From Phenylobacterium montanum (GTDB lineage: Bacteria; Pseudomonadota; Alphaproteobacteria; Caulobacterales; Caulobacteraceae), in NCBI RefSeq assembly GCF_018135625.1, contig NZ_CP073078.1, forward strand, positions 1,302,001 through 1,366,000: 64,000 bases of DNA, given 5' to 3'. Below the pieces are notes generated by a model. It did no database searches. It worked only from the letters and a program-made list of their open reading frames with translations, and was not told the DNA's origin. Made by a program: the position numbers and the translations under genes. Of this stretch, positions 36,011 through 44,977 are shown piece after piece. Within the stretch, counting starts at the first letter, position 1. Each line of letters begins with the position of its first letter.

Positions 36011-37845
36011 AGTCGAGCTTGGCGATGCTGGCCGCTTTGCTGCTCGGCGCCGGTTCGCTCGCGCCGATGGCCTGGGCGAGCGAACCGGCCGGCCCCGCCG
36101 CCTCATTCCGCGACCGCCTGCCCGAGGACGAGGTCGTCTACTTCCTGTTGCCCGACCGGTTCGCCAATGGCGATCCGGCCAACGACCGCGGCGGCCTGGG
36201 CGGCGACCGGCTCTCGACCGGCTTCGACCCCACCTCCAAGGCCTTCTACAACGGCGGCGACCTGAAGGGTCTGACCCAGCATCTGGACTATATCCAGGGC
36301 CTCGGCGTGACCGCCGTCTGGGTGGCGCCGGTCTTCACGAACAAGGCTGTCTCAGGCCCGCCGGGCCACGAATCGGCCGGCTATCACGGCTACTGGATCA
36401 CCGACTTCACCGACATCGACCCGCACTTCGGCACGCGAGCGGACTTCAAGGCCCTGGTCGACGCCGCGCACGCCCGCGGGATGAAGGTCTATATGGACAT
36501 CGTCGCCAATCACACGGCCGACGTGATCCGCTATCGCGAGTGCCCCAAGAACGACTGCACCTACCGCTCCAAGGCCGACTATCCCTATGTGCGGCGCGGC
36601 GGGGTGAACGGTCCGGCGATCAATGACGGCTTCCAAGGCGACGACGCCGACCACCAGACGATGGAGAACTTCTCCAAGCTCAAGGACCCGGACTGGGCCT
36701 ACACGCCCTATGTCCCGGCGGGCGAGGCGCGCGCCAAGAAGCCGGACTGGCTGAACGATCCGATCTACTACCACAACCGCGGAAACTCGATCTTCAAGGG
36801 CGAAAGCTCGATTTATGGCGACTTCGCCGGCCTGGACGACGTCCAGACCGAGGATCCGCGGGTGCTGGCGGGCTTCATCGACATCTATGGCCGCTGGATC
36901 GACGATTTCGGCGTCGACGGCTTCCGCATCGACACCGTGCGGCACGTGGGCCGCGAGTTCTGGACCGCCTTCGTCCCGGCCATGGCCGCCCGCGCCAAAG
37001 CCAGGGGCATTCCGAACTTCCATGTGTTCGGCGAGATCTATGACCCCGACCCCGCGGTCCTGGCCAGCTTCAGCCGAGCGGCGCCGCCGCTGGCGCCGCT
37101 GGACTTCGCCTTCCAGGGCGCGGTCACCGACGTCGTGGCCAAAGGCGAAGCGCCGTCGCGGCTGGCGCGGCTGTTCGCCGCCGACGCCGACTATGCCGGC
37201 GGCCCGGACAGCGCGCGAAAGCTGCCGACCTTCCTCGGCAACCACGACATGGGCCGCTTCGCCTGGTTCGTAAAGCAGGCCAATCCCACGGCCAGCGACG
37301 ACGAGGTCCTGCGCCGGGTGGTCCTGGGCCATGCCATGATGTTCTTCCTGCGCGGCCAGCCGGTGATCTACGCCGGCGACGAGCAGGGCTTCGTCGGGAC
37401 CGGCGGCGACCAGGACTCGCGCCAACCGCTGTTCGCCAGCCAGGTAACCGAATACATCAGGACACCGCTGATCGGGACCAAGGCCTCGGCGGCCCAGGAC
37501 CACTTCGACCCCGGCCACCCCATCTATCGCGCCCTGGCCGAGATGGCCGCCGTACGGGCCGCCGACCCGGCCCTGCGCCGCGGCGACCAGGTGGTCCGCG
37601 CGGCCGACGAGGCGCCCGGCCTGTTCGCAGTCTCGCGCCACGACCCGGTCTCGGGCGCCGAGACGCTGGTGGTGTTCAACACCAGCACCGCGCCGATCAC
37701 CGCCAGGATCAGCGTCGACGACCGATCACGATCCTGGCGCGCCCTGCATGGGACCTGCGCTTCCGCCGCCGCCGCGCCGACCAGCTATCCGGTCAGCCTC
37801 GCCGGCCTCGACTACATCATCTGCACCTCGTCCGGCGTTCAATGA
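36007..37845 (+). CDS. Secreted GH13 alpha-amylase family enzyme
   Basis: A signal peptide ends near AWASEPAG. The catalytic barrel shows the amylase residues: nucleophile Asp309 in GFRIDTVRHV, acid/base Glu343 in VFGEIYDPD, and transition-state Asp414 in LGNHDMGRF. GYHGYWITDFTDIDPHFG and MDIVANHTAD are further GH13 regions. The 612-residue length includes a beta-sandwich tail. It cleaves alpha-1,4-glucans in the periplasm or at the surface, releasing maltodextrins for import. Its start overlaps the halogenase stop, and its stop overlaps the glucosidase start. Confidence 0.95.
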   Translation: MKSSLAMLAALLLGAGSLAPMAWASEPAGPAASFRDRLPEDEVVYFLLPDRFANGDPANDRGGLGGDRLSTGFDPTSKAFYNGGDLKGLTQHLDYIQGLGVTAVWVAPVFTNKAVSGPPGHESAGYHGYWITDFTDIDPHFGTRADFKALVDAAHARGMKVYMDIVANHTADVIRYRECPKNDCTYRSKADYPYVRRGGVNGPAINDGFQGDDADHQTMENFSKLKDPDWAYTPYVPAGEARAKKPDWLNDPIYYHNRGNSIFKGESSIYGDFAGLDDVQTEDPRVLAGFIDIYGRWIDDFGVDGFRIDTVRHVGREFWTAFVPAMAARAKARGIPNFHVFGEIYDPDPAVLASFSRAAPPLAPLDFAFQGAVTDVVAKGEAPSRLARLFAADADYAGGPDSARKLPTFLGNHDMGRFAWFVKQANPTASDDEVLRRVVLGHAMMFFLRGQPVIYAGDEQGFVGTGGDQDSRQPLFASQVTEYIRTPLIGTKASAAQDHFDPGHPIYRALAEMAAVRAADPALRRGDQVVRAADEAPGLFAVSRHDPVSGAETLVVFNTSTAPITARISVDDRSRSWRALHGTCASAAAAPTSYPVSLAGLDYIICTSSGVQ

Positions 37846-39476
37846 CCTCAGTCCGTCCCGATCCCCGCCAAGCTGCGCCCGCCCCCTCGCCCAAGCCTGA
37901 ATGGTGGCGCGGGGCGGTGATCTATCAGGTCTATCCGCGCAGCTTCGCCGACACCAACGGCGACGGCGTGGGCGACCTGCCCGGCGTCACCGCCCGCCTT
38001 GACCATATCGCCTCGCTGGGCGTGGACGGCATCTGGCTCTCGCCGTTCTTCAAGTCGCCCATGCGCGACTTCGGCTACGACATCTCGGACTATCGCGCCG
38101 TGGACCCGATCTTCGGGACCCTGGACGACTTCGACCGGCTCCTGGCCCGCGCCCACGCCCTGGGCCTGAAGGTGATCATCGACCAGGTCTATTCGCACAC
38201 CTCCGACCAGCACGCCTGGTTCCAGGACAGCCGCTCGGGCCGCAACAGCGACAAGGCCGACTGGTACGTCTGGGCCGACGCCAAGCCGGACGGCTCGCCG
38301 CCCTCGAACTGGCAGTCGGTGTTCGGCGGCCCCTCCTGGACCTGGGACGCCCGCCGCGGTCAGTACTACCTGCACAACTTCCTGCCCAGCCAGCCGGACC
38401 TGAACCTGCACAACGCCGAGGTCCAAGCGGAGGTGCTGGCCACCGCCCGCTTCTGGCTGGACCGCGGGGTCGATGGCTTTCGCCTGGATGCGATCAACTT
38501 TTCCATGCACAACCCAGCCCTGATCGACAATCCGCCGGTCACCGAGCCTGGCAAGCGCACCCGGCCGTTCGACTTCCAGCAGCACATCCACAACCAGTCC
38601 CAGCCTGGCATCACCGACTTCATCGAACGGGTGCGGCTGGTCACCGACCAGTATGGCGCCTTCACCGTGGCCGAGGTCGGCGGCGAGCACGCCGAGCGCG
38701 AGATGCGGTTGTTCACCGAGGGTGAGCGGCGGCTGAACAGCGCCTACGGCTTCGACTTCCTCTATGCCGACCAGTTGACCCCGGACGTGGTGCGCCAGGC
38801 CTTCGAGACCTGGCCCGAGGCCGAGGGCGTGGGCTGGCCCAGCTGGGCCTTCTCCAATCACGACGCGCCGCGGGCCGTCAGCCGCTGGGCGGCGCCTGAG
38901 CATCGTGACGCCGCCGTGCGCCAGGGGCTGCTGCTCTTGATGGCCCTGCGTGGCAACGTCTTCCTCTACCAGGGCGAGGAGCTGGGCCTGCCCCAGGCCG
39001 AGGTGCCGTTCGACCGGCTGCGCGACCCCGAGGCGATCGTCAACTGGCCCCAGACCCTCGGCCGCGACGGCGCGCGAACGCCCATGCCGTGGAGCGCGAG
39101 TGCGCCCCATGCCGGCTTCTCCGACGCCGAGCCCTGGCTGCCGGTCGATCCCCGTCACCTGGCCCTGGCGGTTGACGCTCAGGAGGCCGACGCAAAATCC
39201 GCTCTCGCCCTCACCCGCCGCCTGATCGCCCTTCGCAAGGCCTCGCCGGCGCTGCGCCTCGGCTCGTTCGTGCTCGTTGCGGCGCCCGAGCCGATCCTGG
39301 CCTTCGAGCGCGCCAGCGACGGCCAGGCCCTCATCTGCGTCTTCAACCTCTCGCCCAACCGCCAGACCTGGACGTCGTTCGCCGGCGGGCGCGTACTGGC
39401 CCAGGTGGGCGAGACGGATCCCGCCTCTGGACAGCTCGGCCCCTATGCCGGCCTGATCCTGGAACAGCAGGCGTGA
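37842..39476 (+). CDS. GH13 alpha-glucosidase
   Basis: This 544-residue protein lacks a signal peptide, so it is cytoplasmic. GH13 subfamily 23-like residues are nucleophile Asp216 in GFRLDAINF, acid/base Glu278 in TVAEVGGEHAE, and Asp341 in FSNHDAPR. AVIYQVYPRSFADTNGDGVG at the N-terminus marks oligo-1,6-/alpha-glucosidases. It hydrolyses maltose and short maltodextrins, or sucrose, to glucose. ATGA overlap with the preceding amylase and GTGA overlap with the MFS gene make it part of one coupled unit. Confidence 0.95.
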   Translation: MTSVRPDPRQAAPAPSPKPEWWRGAVIYQVYPRSFADTNGDGVGDLPGVTARLDHIASLGVDGIWLSPFFKSPMRDFGYDISDYRAVDPIFGTLDDFDRLLARAHALGLKVIIDQVYSHTSDQHAWFQDSRSGRNSDKADWYVWADAKPDGSPPSNWQSVFGGPSWTWDARRGQYYLHNFLPSQPDLNLHNAEVQAEVLATARFWLDRGVDGFRLDAINFSMHNPALIDNPPVTEPGKRTRPFDFQQHIHNQSQPGITDFIERVRLVTDQYGAFTVAEVGGEHAEREMRLFTEGERRLNSAYGFDFLYADQLTPDVVRQAFETWPEAEGVGWPSWAFSNHDAPRAVSRWAAPEHRDAAVRQGLLLLMALRGNVFLYQGEELGLPQAEVPFDRLRDPEAIVNWPQTLGRDGARTPMPWSASAPHAGFSDAEPWLPVDPRHLALAVDAQEADAKSALALTRRLIALRKASPALRLGSFVLVAAPEPILAFERASDGQALICVFNLSPNRQTWTSFAGGRVLAQVGETDPASGQLGPYAGLILEQQA

Positions 39477-41005
39477 CCGAGGGCGGGGCCGTGCAGAAGC
39501 CGAGATTGAGGTTCGGGCAGATCTGGAACCTGTGCTTCGGCTTCTTCGGCATCCAGATCGGCTTTGGCCTGCAGAACGCCAATACCAGCCGCATCTTCCA
39601 GACCCTCGGCGCCGATGTCGACAAGCTGGCCATTCTGTGGATCGCCGCGCCCCTGACCGGCATGCTGGTGCAGCCGATCATCGGCCACATGAGCGACAAG
39701 ACCTGGGGTCCGCTCGGCCGCCGCCGACCTTATTTCCTGGCGGGCGCCCTGCTCTCCACCGCCGCCCTGCTGTTCATGCCCAGCGCGCCGGTGCTGTGGC
39801 TGGCTGCGGGGACCCTCTGGGTGATGGACGCCTCGATCAATGTCACCATGGAGCCGTTCCGCGCCTTCGTCGGCGACCTTCTGCCCGAGGAGCAGCGCAC
39901 CACCGGCTTCGCCACCCAGAGCTTCTTCATCGGCGCGGGGGCGGTGTTCGCCTCGGCCCTACCTTGGATGCTGAGCCACTGGCTGCATGTGGCCAACACC
40001 GCCCCGGCCGGCGTGACGCCGCCCTCGGTGCGCATCGCCTACTATGTCGGCGGGGTCTGCCTGCTGCTGGCCGTGCTCTGGACCATCGCCAGCAGCAAGG
40101 AATATTCGCCGGAAGAAGCCGCCCGCTTCGCCAGCCCGGTCGATCCGACAGCCGTCCATGCGGCCCGCCGGTCGCCGAGCTTCTACCTCAAGGGCGGCGG
40201 CCTCTGCCTCGCCCTGGGCGCCCTGGTGACGCTGGCGGTGCGCGCCTTCGCGCTCGGCAAGGAGGTCTATGTCCTCGGCGGCTTGATCGCCCTGTTCGGC
40301 CTGGCCCAGCTCGCGGCCGGGAGCTTGCGGGCCGCGGGCCGCGGAGCCGGCGGCCTGACCGAGGTGGTCGACGATCTCTTCGCCATGCCCAAGGTCATGC
40401 GGCAGCTGGCCGTGGTGCAGTTCTTCACCTGGTTCGGCCTGTTCGCCATGTGGATCTACACCACCGCGGCGGTGACCAGCTTCCACTACGGCGTCCATGA
40501 CACCGCCTCGAAGGCCTACAACGAAGGCGCCGACTGGGTCGGGGTGCTGTTTGCGGTCTACAATGGCGTGGGCGCGCTGAGCGCCTTCGCCCTGCCGGCG
40601 CTGGCCGCCCGCATCGGCCGGCGGCAGGCTCATGCCCTGGCCCTCACCCTGGGCGCCCTCGGCCTTGCGTCCTTCATGCTGATCCGCGATCCGCAGATGC
40701 TGTGGGCGCCGATGATCGGGGTGGGAATCGCCTGGGCCTCGATCCTGTCCGCGCCCTATTCGATCCTCTCGGGCGCCGCGCCGGCCGCCAAGATGGGCGT
40801 CTATATGGGCATCTTCAACATCTTCATCGTCACCCCCCAGCTCCTGGCGGCCACCCTGCTTGGCCTGATGCTGAAGACCTTCTTCGCCGGCCAGCCGATC
40901 TGGGCCCTGGCGGTCGGCGGCGCCTCCCTGGGCCTCGCCGCCCTCGCCGTCCTGGCCGTGGCCGACGACGCGGACCCGGCGCGGGCGAAACGGGCCGTCG
41001 CCTGA
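39473..41005 (+). CDS. MFS sugar:cation symporter (GPH/SUC-like)
   Basis: The gene starts with a GTG overlapping the glucosidase TGA. The 510-residue protein has twelve predicted helices. WNLCFGFFGIQIGFGLQNAN and GPLGRRRPYFLAGALLSTAA belong to the sugar-symporter branch related to maltose/sucrose carriers of Xanthomonads, Caulobacter and plants (SUC). It should carry maltose or maltodextrin through the inner membrane to the cytoplasmic glucosidase. Last gene of the coupled operon. Confidence 0.92.
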   Translation: MTEGGAVQKPRLRFGQIWNLCFGFFGIQIGFGLQNANTSRIFQTLGADVDKLAILWIAAPLTGMLVQPIIGHMSDKTWGPLGRRRPYFLAGALLSTAALLFMPSAPVLWLAAGTLWVMDASINVTMEPFRAFVGDLLPEEQRTTGFATQSFFIGAGAVFASALPWMLSHWLHVANTAPAGVTPPSVRIAYYVGGVCLLLAVLWTIASSKEYSPEEAARFASPVDPTAVHAARRSPSFYLKGGGLCLALGALVTLAVRAFALGKEVYVLGGLIALFGLAQLAAGSLRAAGRGAGGLTEVVDDLFAMPKVMRQLAVVQFFTWFGLFAMWIYTTAAVTSFHYGVHDTASKAYNEGADWVGVLFAVYNGVGALSAFALPALAARIGRRQAHALALTLGALGLASFMLIRDPQMLWAPMIGVGIAWASILSAPYSILSGAAPAAKMGVYMGIFNIFIVTPQLLAATLLGLMLKTFFAGQPIWALAVGGASLGLAALAVLAVADDADPARAKRAVA

Positions 41006-41040
41006 TTGCCTAGCGCCGCCGCCCGGCCCATTCTCGGCCG

Positions 41041-41322
41041 GTGCAGCAGAGCCTCGTCCGCCTGATCATCCACGGCCGTGTCCAGGGCGTCGGCTACCGC
41101 GCCTGGGCCGTCGACGAGGCCCGGCGCCTCGACCTCTCCGGCTGGGTGCGCAATCGCCGCGAGGGCACGGTCGAGCTCGTGGCCAGGGGCCTCGAGACCG
41201 ACGTCGAACGGCTGATCGAGGCGTGCCAGCGCGGCCCGGCCGGCGCGCAGGTGACCCGGATCGAGCGGGCTGCCGCGGAAGATGACGGCGGCCAGGGCTT
41301 TCACCATCGACCGACGGCCTGA
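41041..41322 (+). CDS. Acylphosphatase
   Basis: The 93-residue enzyme has the acylphosphatase signature LIIHGRVQGVGYRAWAVDEA with the catalytic arginine, then LSGWVRNRREGTVELVARG with the catalytic asparagine. The start is a GTG at 41041 with no Shine-Dalgarno. A small hairpin CCGGCC-N7-GGCCGG (41023-41041) ends at the first base of the start codon, so translation may be weak. It hydrolyses acyl phosphates in the cytoplasm; a link to the sugar operon is not implied. Confidence 0.93.
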   Translation: MQQSLVRLIIHGRVQGVGYRAWAVDEARRLDLSGWVRNRREGTVELVARGLETDVERLIEACQRGPAGAQVTRIERAAAEDDGGQGFHHRPTA

Positions 41323-41405
41323 GCCTTGCCGCGGCCGCGTTCCGCGTCATCCTGCCAGGGCTCGCGGGGTCGCGAGTCGGAACTGCGTAGATCGGGGGCG
41401 ACGCA

Positions 41406-42737
41406 TTGACCATCACGGCCGGCCTGGACCGCCATTTCCGACTGGCCGAGCGCGGCACGAGCCTGCGCACCGAGATCGCCGCGGGCGTCACCACCTTCCT
41501 GACCATGGCCTATATCGTGGCGGTCAATCCCTCGATCCTGGGCCTGGCCGGCATGCCCGTGGCGGCGGTGGCGGCGGCGACCTGCTTTTCGGCCGGGATC
41601 GCCAGCATCCTGATGGGCCTGACCGCCAACGTGCCCCTGGCGCTGGCCCCCGGCATGGGGCTGAACGCCTATTTCACCTTCACCGTGGTGCAGCAGATGC
41701 ACGTGGCCTGGCCGACGGCGCTGGGCTGCGTGTTCCTGTCGGGCTGCTGCTTCATGCTGCTGACCCTGGCCGGCGTGCGGCGAATGATCGTCTCGGCCAT
41801 TCCGCCCAGCCTGTTCGCGGCGGTGGCGGGCGGCATCGGCCTGTTCATCGCCTTCATCGGGCTTCGCAACGCCGGGGTGGTGGTCAGCAATCCCGACACC
41901 AGCGTGGCGCTTGGAAACCTCAAGGCGCCCGGCGCGGCGCTGTCGGTCCTCGGCCTGGTCCTGATCGTCGCCCTCACCGCCTGGCGGGTGAAGGGCGCCA
42001 TGCTGATCGGCATCCTGGCGACCACCGCCGCCGGCTGGGCGATCGGCCTGGTCCACTTCACGGCCCAGCCCTACGGCCTGACCGAGCTCGGCAAGACCGC
42101 CTTCGCTCTCGATATCCCCGGCGCCTTCCGCCTGGGCGGCGGCGGGCTTCTGTCCATGGCCGAGATCGTGTTCGTGTTCCTGTTCGTCGATGTGTTCGAC
42201 AATATCGGCACCCTGGTGGCTGTCACCCGCCGCGCAGGGCTGCAGACGCCCGAGGGCGAAATCCCCAATCTGAACCGCATCCTGATCGCCGACGCCGCCG
42301 CCAGCATGATCGGCGCCCTGGCCGGCACCAGCACCGTCACCAGCTATGTCGAGAGCGCGGCCGGGGTCCAGGCCGGCGGGCGCACAGGCCTCGCCGCCAT
42401 CGTCACCGGGCTGCTGTTCCTGGCGACCATGCTGGCCGCGCCCTTCGCCCAGGCCGTGCCGCTGGCGGCCACGGCGCCGGCCCTGATCCTGGTCGGCGCC
42501 CTGATGATGGCGCCGGTGGCCGAGATCGCCTGGGAGGACCCGGTCCAGGCCATCCCCGGCTTTCTGACCCTGATCATGATCCCCCTGACCTTTTCCATCG
42601 CCAACGGCCTCGCCTTCGGCGTCACCGCCTATGCGGCGATCAAGCTGATCCGCCGCGAAGCTCGTGTTGGCGACTGGCTGCTGTTCCTGCTGGCGGCCCT
42701 CTTCGTCGCCCGCTTCGTCTATATGTCGGCCGCCTGA
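41406..42737 (+). CDS. NCS2-family purine permease (adenine/AzgA-like)
   Basis: This 443-residue membrane protein has FRLAERGTSLRTEIAAGVTT, then MAYIVAVNPSILGLAGMP and LALAPGMGLNAYFTFTVV. EIVFVFLFVDVFDNIGTLVA and GTSTVTSYVESAAGVQAGGR complete the pattern of the AzgA (hypoxanthine/adenine/guanine) subfamily. The start is a TTG behind GGGGGCG; the family's usual N-terminus agrees. It is followed after 18 bp by a deaminase gene with a strong AGGAGG, forming a purine salvage operon. Confidence 0.92.
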   Translation: MTITAGLDRHFRLAERGTSLRTEIAAGVTTFLTMAYIVAVNPSILGLAGMPVAAVAAATCFSAGIASILMGLTANVPLALAPGMGLNAYFTFTVVQQMHVAWPTALGCVFLSGCCFMLLTLAGVRRMIVSAIPPSLFAAVAGGIGLFIAFIGLRNAGVVVSNPDTSVALGNLKAPGAALSVLGLVLIVALTAWRVKGAMLIGILATTAAGWAIGLVHFTAQPYGLTELGKTAFALDIPGAFRLGGGGLLSMAEIVFVFLFVDVFDNIGTLVAVTRRAGLQTPEGEIPNLNRILIADAAASMIGALAGTSTVTSYVESAAGVQAGGRTGLAAIVTGLLFLATMLAAPFAQAVPLAATAPALILVGALMMAPVAEIAWEDPVQAIPGFLTLIMIPLTFSIANGLAFGVTAYAAIKLIRREARVGDWLLFLLAALFVARFVYMSAA

Positions 42738-42755
42738 AGACTTAGGAGGCGTTAC

Positions 42756-43760
42756 ATGAGCGATCTCGACGGCTTCATCGCCGGCCTGCCCAAGGCCGAA
42801 CTGCACCTGCACATCGAAGGCAGCCTGCAGCCGGAAATGATGTTCGCCCTAGCCCGGCGAAACCGCATCGCCATCCCCTTCGACAGCGTCGAGCAGCTCA
42901 GGGCAGCCTACACTTTCAGCCGACTACAGGACTTCCTGGACATCTACTATCAGGGCGCCGACGTGCTGAGGACCGAGGAGGATTTCCACGACCTCGCCCT
43001 CGCCTATTTCGACCGCGCCGCGGCGGACACTGTGGTCCACGCCGAGATCTTCTTCGACCCTCAGACCCACACTGCGCGCGGAATCCCCTTCGGCGTGGTC
43101 GCCGAGGGCCTATTGGCCGGGATGCGCGAGGCCGAGGCGCGGCACGGCCTGACCTCGAAACTGATCCTCTGCTTCCTGCGCCACCTGTCGGAAGACGACG
43201 CCTTGGCCACCCTGCGCGAGGCCGAGCCCTGGCTGGAGCAGATCACGGGGGTGGGTCTCGATTCCTCCGAACTCGGTCACCCGCCCTCCAAATTCCGTCG
43301 CGTGTTCACCGCCGCGGGAGAGCGCGGCCTGAAGCGCGTCGCCCACGCCGGCGAGGAAGGCCCGCCGGCCTATGTGATCGAGGCCCTGGACTTGCTGCAC
43401 ATAGACCGCCTGGACCACGGCAATCGCTCGCTGGAGGACGAGGCCCTGACCCGGCGCCTGGCCGAGACCGGCATGACCTTGACCGTGTGCCCGCTTTCGA
43501 ACCTGAAGCTGTGCGTGGTCCGCGATCTTGGGACCCACCCGATCGCCCGCATGTTGCAACTAGGATTGCGCGCTACGGTGAATTCCGACGATCCGGCCTA
43601 TTTCGGGGGCTATATCAACGACAATTACCGCGCCGTGGCCCCCCTGCTCACCAGGGCCGATCTGGCTGCCTTGGCCAGGAACAGCTTTGAAGGCTCATTC
43701 CTCGACCAGAACCAAATCGCCTTGCGCGTGGCCTCAATCGAGGCCTACATCTCCGAATAA
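42756..43760 (+). CDS. Adenine (adenosine) deaminase of the ADA superfamily
   Basis: This 334-residue amidohydrolase has AELHLHIEGS with the two metal histidines and RVAHAGEEGPP with the catalytic Glu. HIDRLDHGNRSLED and VCPLSNLKLCVV follow, and VNSDDPAYFGGY carries the metal Asp. Among ADA-like proteins the CPLSNLKLCVV and NSDDPAYFGGYI segments fit the adenine deaminase group, converting adenine to hypoxanthine. It is in an operon with the AzgA-like permease, which supports a free purine base as substrate. Confidence 0.92.
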   Translation: MSDLDGFIAGLPKAELHLHIEGSLQPEMMFALARRNRIAIPFDSVEQLRAAYTFSRLQDFLDIYYQGADVLRTEEDFHDLALAYFDRAAADTVVHAEIFFDPQTHTARGIPFGVVAEGLLAGMREAEARHGLTSKLILCFLRHLSEDDALATLREAEPWLEQITGVGLDSSELGHPPSKFRRVFTAAGERGLKRVAHAGEEGPPAYVIEALDLLHIDRLDHGNRSLEDEALTRRLAETGMTLTVCPLSNLKLCVVRDLGTHPIARMLQLGLRATVNSDDPAYFGGYINDNYRAVAPLLTRADLAALARNSFEGSFLDQNQIALRVASIEAYISE

Positions 43761-43862
43761 GATAATATAAATCAAGACTTTTGACGCTCGATAACAAATA
43801 AAATCTCGATCGATCCGCCCTCGATATTCCGACTATGCGCGCTTTTACGGCCGAGCTTGTGT

Positions 43863-43888
43863 GGAACCATTCGGCCAGCACCCACGTT
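43863..43888 (+). promoter_or_regulatory. EcfG/SigT-type general stress promoter
   Basis: GGAAC at 43863-43867, a 17-bp spacer, and CGTT at 43885-43888 match the GGAAC-N16/17-CGTT consensus of the alphaproteobacterial general stress sigma factor (SigT in Caulobacter). Transcription would start near 43895, leaving about 85 nt of leader before the next gene. The downstream genes are of stress-envelope type, which agrees. Confidence 0.7.
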
Positions 43889-43979
43889 GCTCGCCTCACT
43901 AGCGCCAATCATTGACGAAATCGTGATCGACACAGATTTCGGTCAGTGAGATCTCGCGCCTGTTTTCAGGAGCACGCTC

Positions 43980-44372
43980 ATGACCAACCAGTATCGCGTC
44001 CAGACACCATCGGAAACTTCGACGGTCGAACGGCATCGCGACGGCCGCACTTCGATGATCGTCATCGGCATCGTGGCGGTCGTGGCCATCATTGCGGCCG
44101 CTGTCTATTTCACCAACCGCGACCAGACCACCGCGGTGAACCCCTCCAGCGCCCAGCAGGCCGCGGCCTCGGCTCAGATGTCCCGCGACCAGGCGACCAC
44201 GGCCGACATCCAGGCCCGGACCGCCAACGCCGCGGCCAACGCCAGCGCCAATCAGGCCCAGAACAACGCCAACCAGGCGGCCAACAACGCCAGCCAGTCG
44301 GACAACAACGCCGCTCAAAGCGCCGCCGCGCCGGCCTCGGGCTCGTCGAACTCGAGCGCCCCGCCGCAATAG
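43980..44372 (+). CDS. Small single-pass membrane protein with Asn/Ala-rich tail
   Basis: This 130-residue protein has a short cytoplasmic N-terminus, one membrane helix (SMIVIGIVAVVAIIAAAVYF, about 25-44) and a long periplasmic tail. The tail is made of Ala, Asn, Gln and Ser in near repeats (QNNANQAANNASQSDNNAAQ). The tail is heptad-like and may form a long helix. I do not recognise a family. It follows a SigT-type promoter and is followed by a DUF1236 protein 26 bp later, so an envelope stress role is likely. Confidence 0.8.
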   Translation: MTNQYRVQTPSETSTVERHRDGRTSMIVIGIVAVVAIIAAAVYFTNRDQTTAVNPSSAQQAAASAQMSRDQATTADIQARTANAAANASANQAQNNANQAANNASQSDNNAAQSAAAPASGSSNSSAPPQ

Positions 44373-44398
44373 GCACCGAATAAAGGAAGGAAAATCCC

Positions 44399-44872
44399 AT
44401 GAAACGGTTCATTCTGGCCGCCAGCGCCGCCAGCCTGTTGCTGGCCTCAGCCCCGGCCTTTGCACAGACCACCACTACCGACAGTCAGGCGAACCCTGAC
44501 GGCTCGACCACCACCACCCAGACCACGGTGACCAAGAAAGGCAGCACCGGCGCCGGCGTCGGCGTGGCCGGCGGCGCGGTGGCCGGCGCGGTGGTCGGCG
44601 GCCCGATCGGCGCGGCTGTGGGCGCGGTGGCCGGCGGCATCGCTGGCGCGACGGTCGACCCGCCCAAGGAGGTCAAGACCTATGTGCGCACCCAGCGTGC
44701 GGCCCCGGTCGACTACGATGGTCCGGTCGCGCTTGGCGACACCCTGCCGGACAGCGTGACCACCTATGACGTGCCGCGCTACGAGCGCTATCACTGGACC
44801 TATATCCACGGCCAGAAGCTGTTGATCGACGAGCGCACGCACAAGATCGTCTCGATCGTCAACGACGAATGA
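44399..44872 (+). CDS. DUF1236-domain exported protein with glycine zipper
   Basis: A signal peptide ends at PAFAQ. A Thr-rich stretch is followed by a glycine-zipper membrane-interaction segment (GGAVAGAVVGGPIGAAVGAV). The C-terminal DUF1236 domain has VKTYVRTQRAAPVDYDGPVA, LPDSVTTYDVPRYERYHWTY and LLIDERTHKIVSIV. Such proteins occur in alphaproteobacterial envelopes, of unknown function. GGAAGG precedes the ATG. A strong hairpin follows the stop. Confidence 0.85.
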   Translation: MKRFILAASAASLLLASAPAFAQTTTTDSQANPDGSTTTTQTTVTKKGSTGAGVGVAGGAVAGAVVGGPIGAAVGAVAGGIAGATVDPPKEVKTYVRTQRAAPVDYDGPVALGDTLPDSVTTYDVPRYERYHWTYIHGQKLLIDERTHKIVSIVNDE

Positions 44873-44882
44873 CGCGCGCGCT

Positions 44883-44921
44883 GCGGCCCGGTTTCCGATC
44901 CAGCGGAACCGGGCCGCTTCT
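44883..44921 (+). terminator. Rho-independent-type terminator after the DUF1236 gene
   Basis: Perfect 11-bp arms GCGGCCCGGTT (44883-44893) and AACCGGGCCGC (44907-44917) with a 13-nt loop are followed by TTCTCATT. The run of T is short, but this is the best terminator-like structure in the window. It starts 11 bp after the stop codon. Confidence 0.7.
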
Positions 44922-44977
44922 CATTGATTGATGAAGGCATGATCGTCGCTTGTGCGGCGAAATCACAGGAGCCTCAA

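Noticed and set aside
44906-44931. GGAAC upstream of the GlsB-like gene as a second EcfG promoter
   Set aside because: The GGAAC is part of the terminator stem and no CGTT occurs at 16-17 bp spacing.
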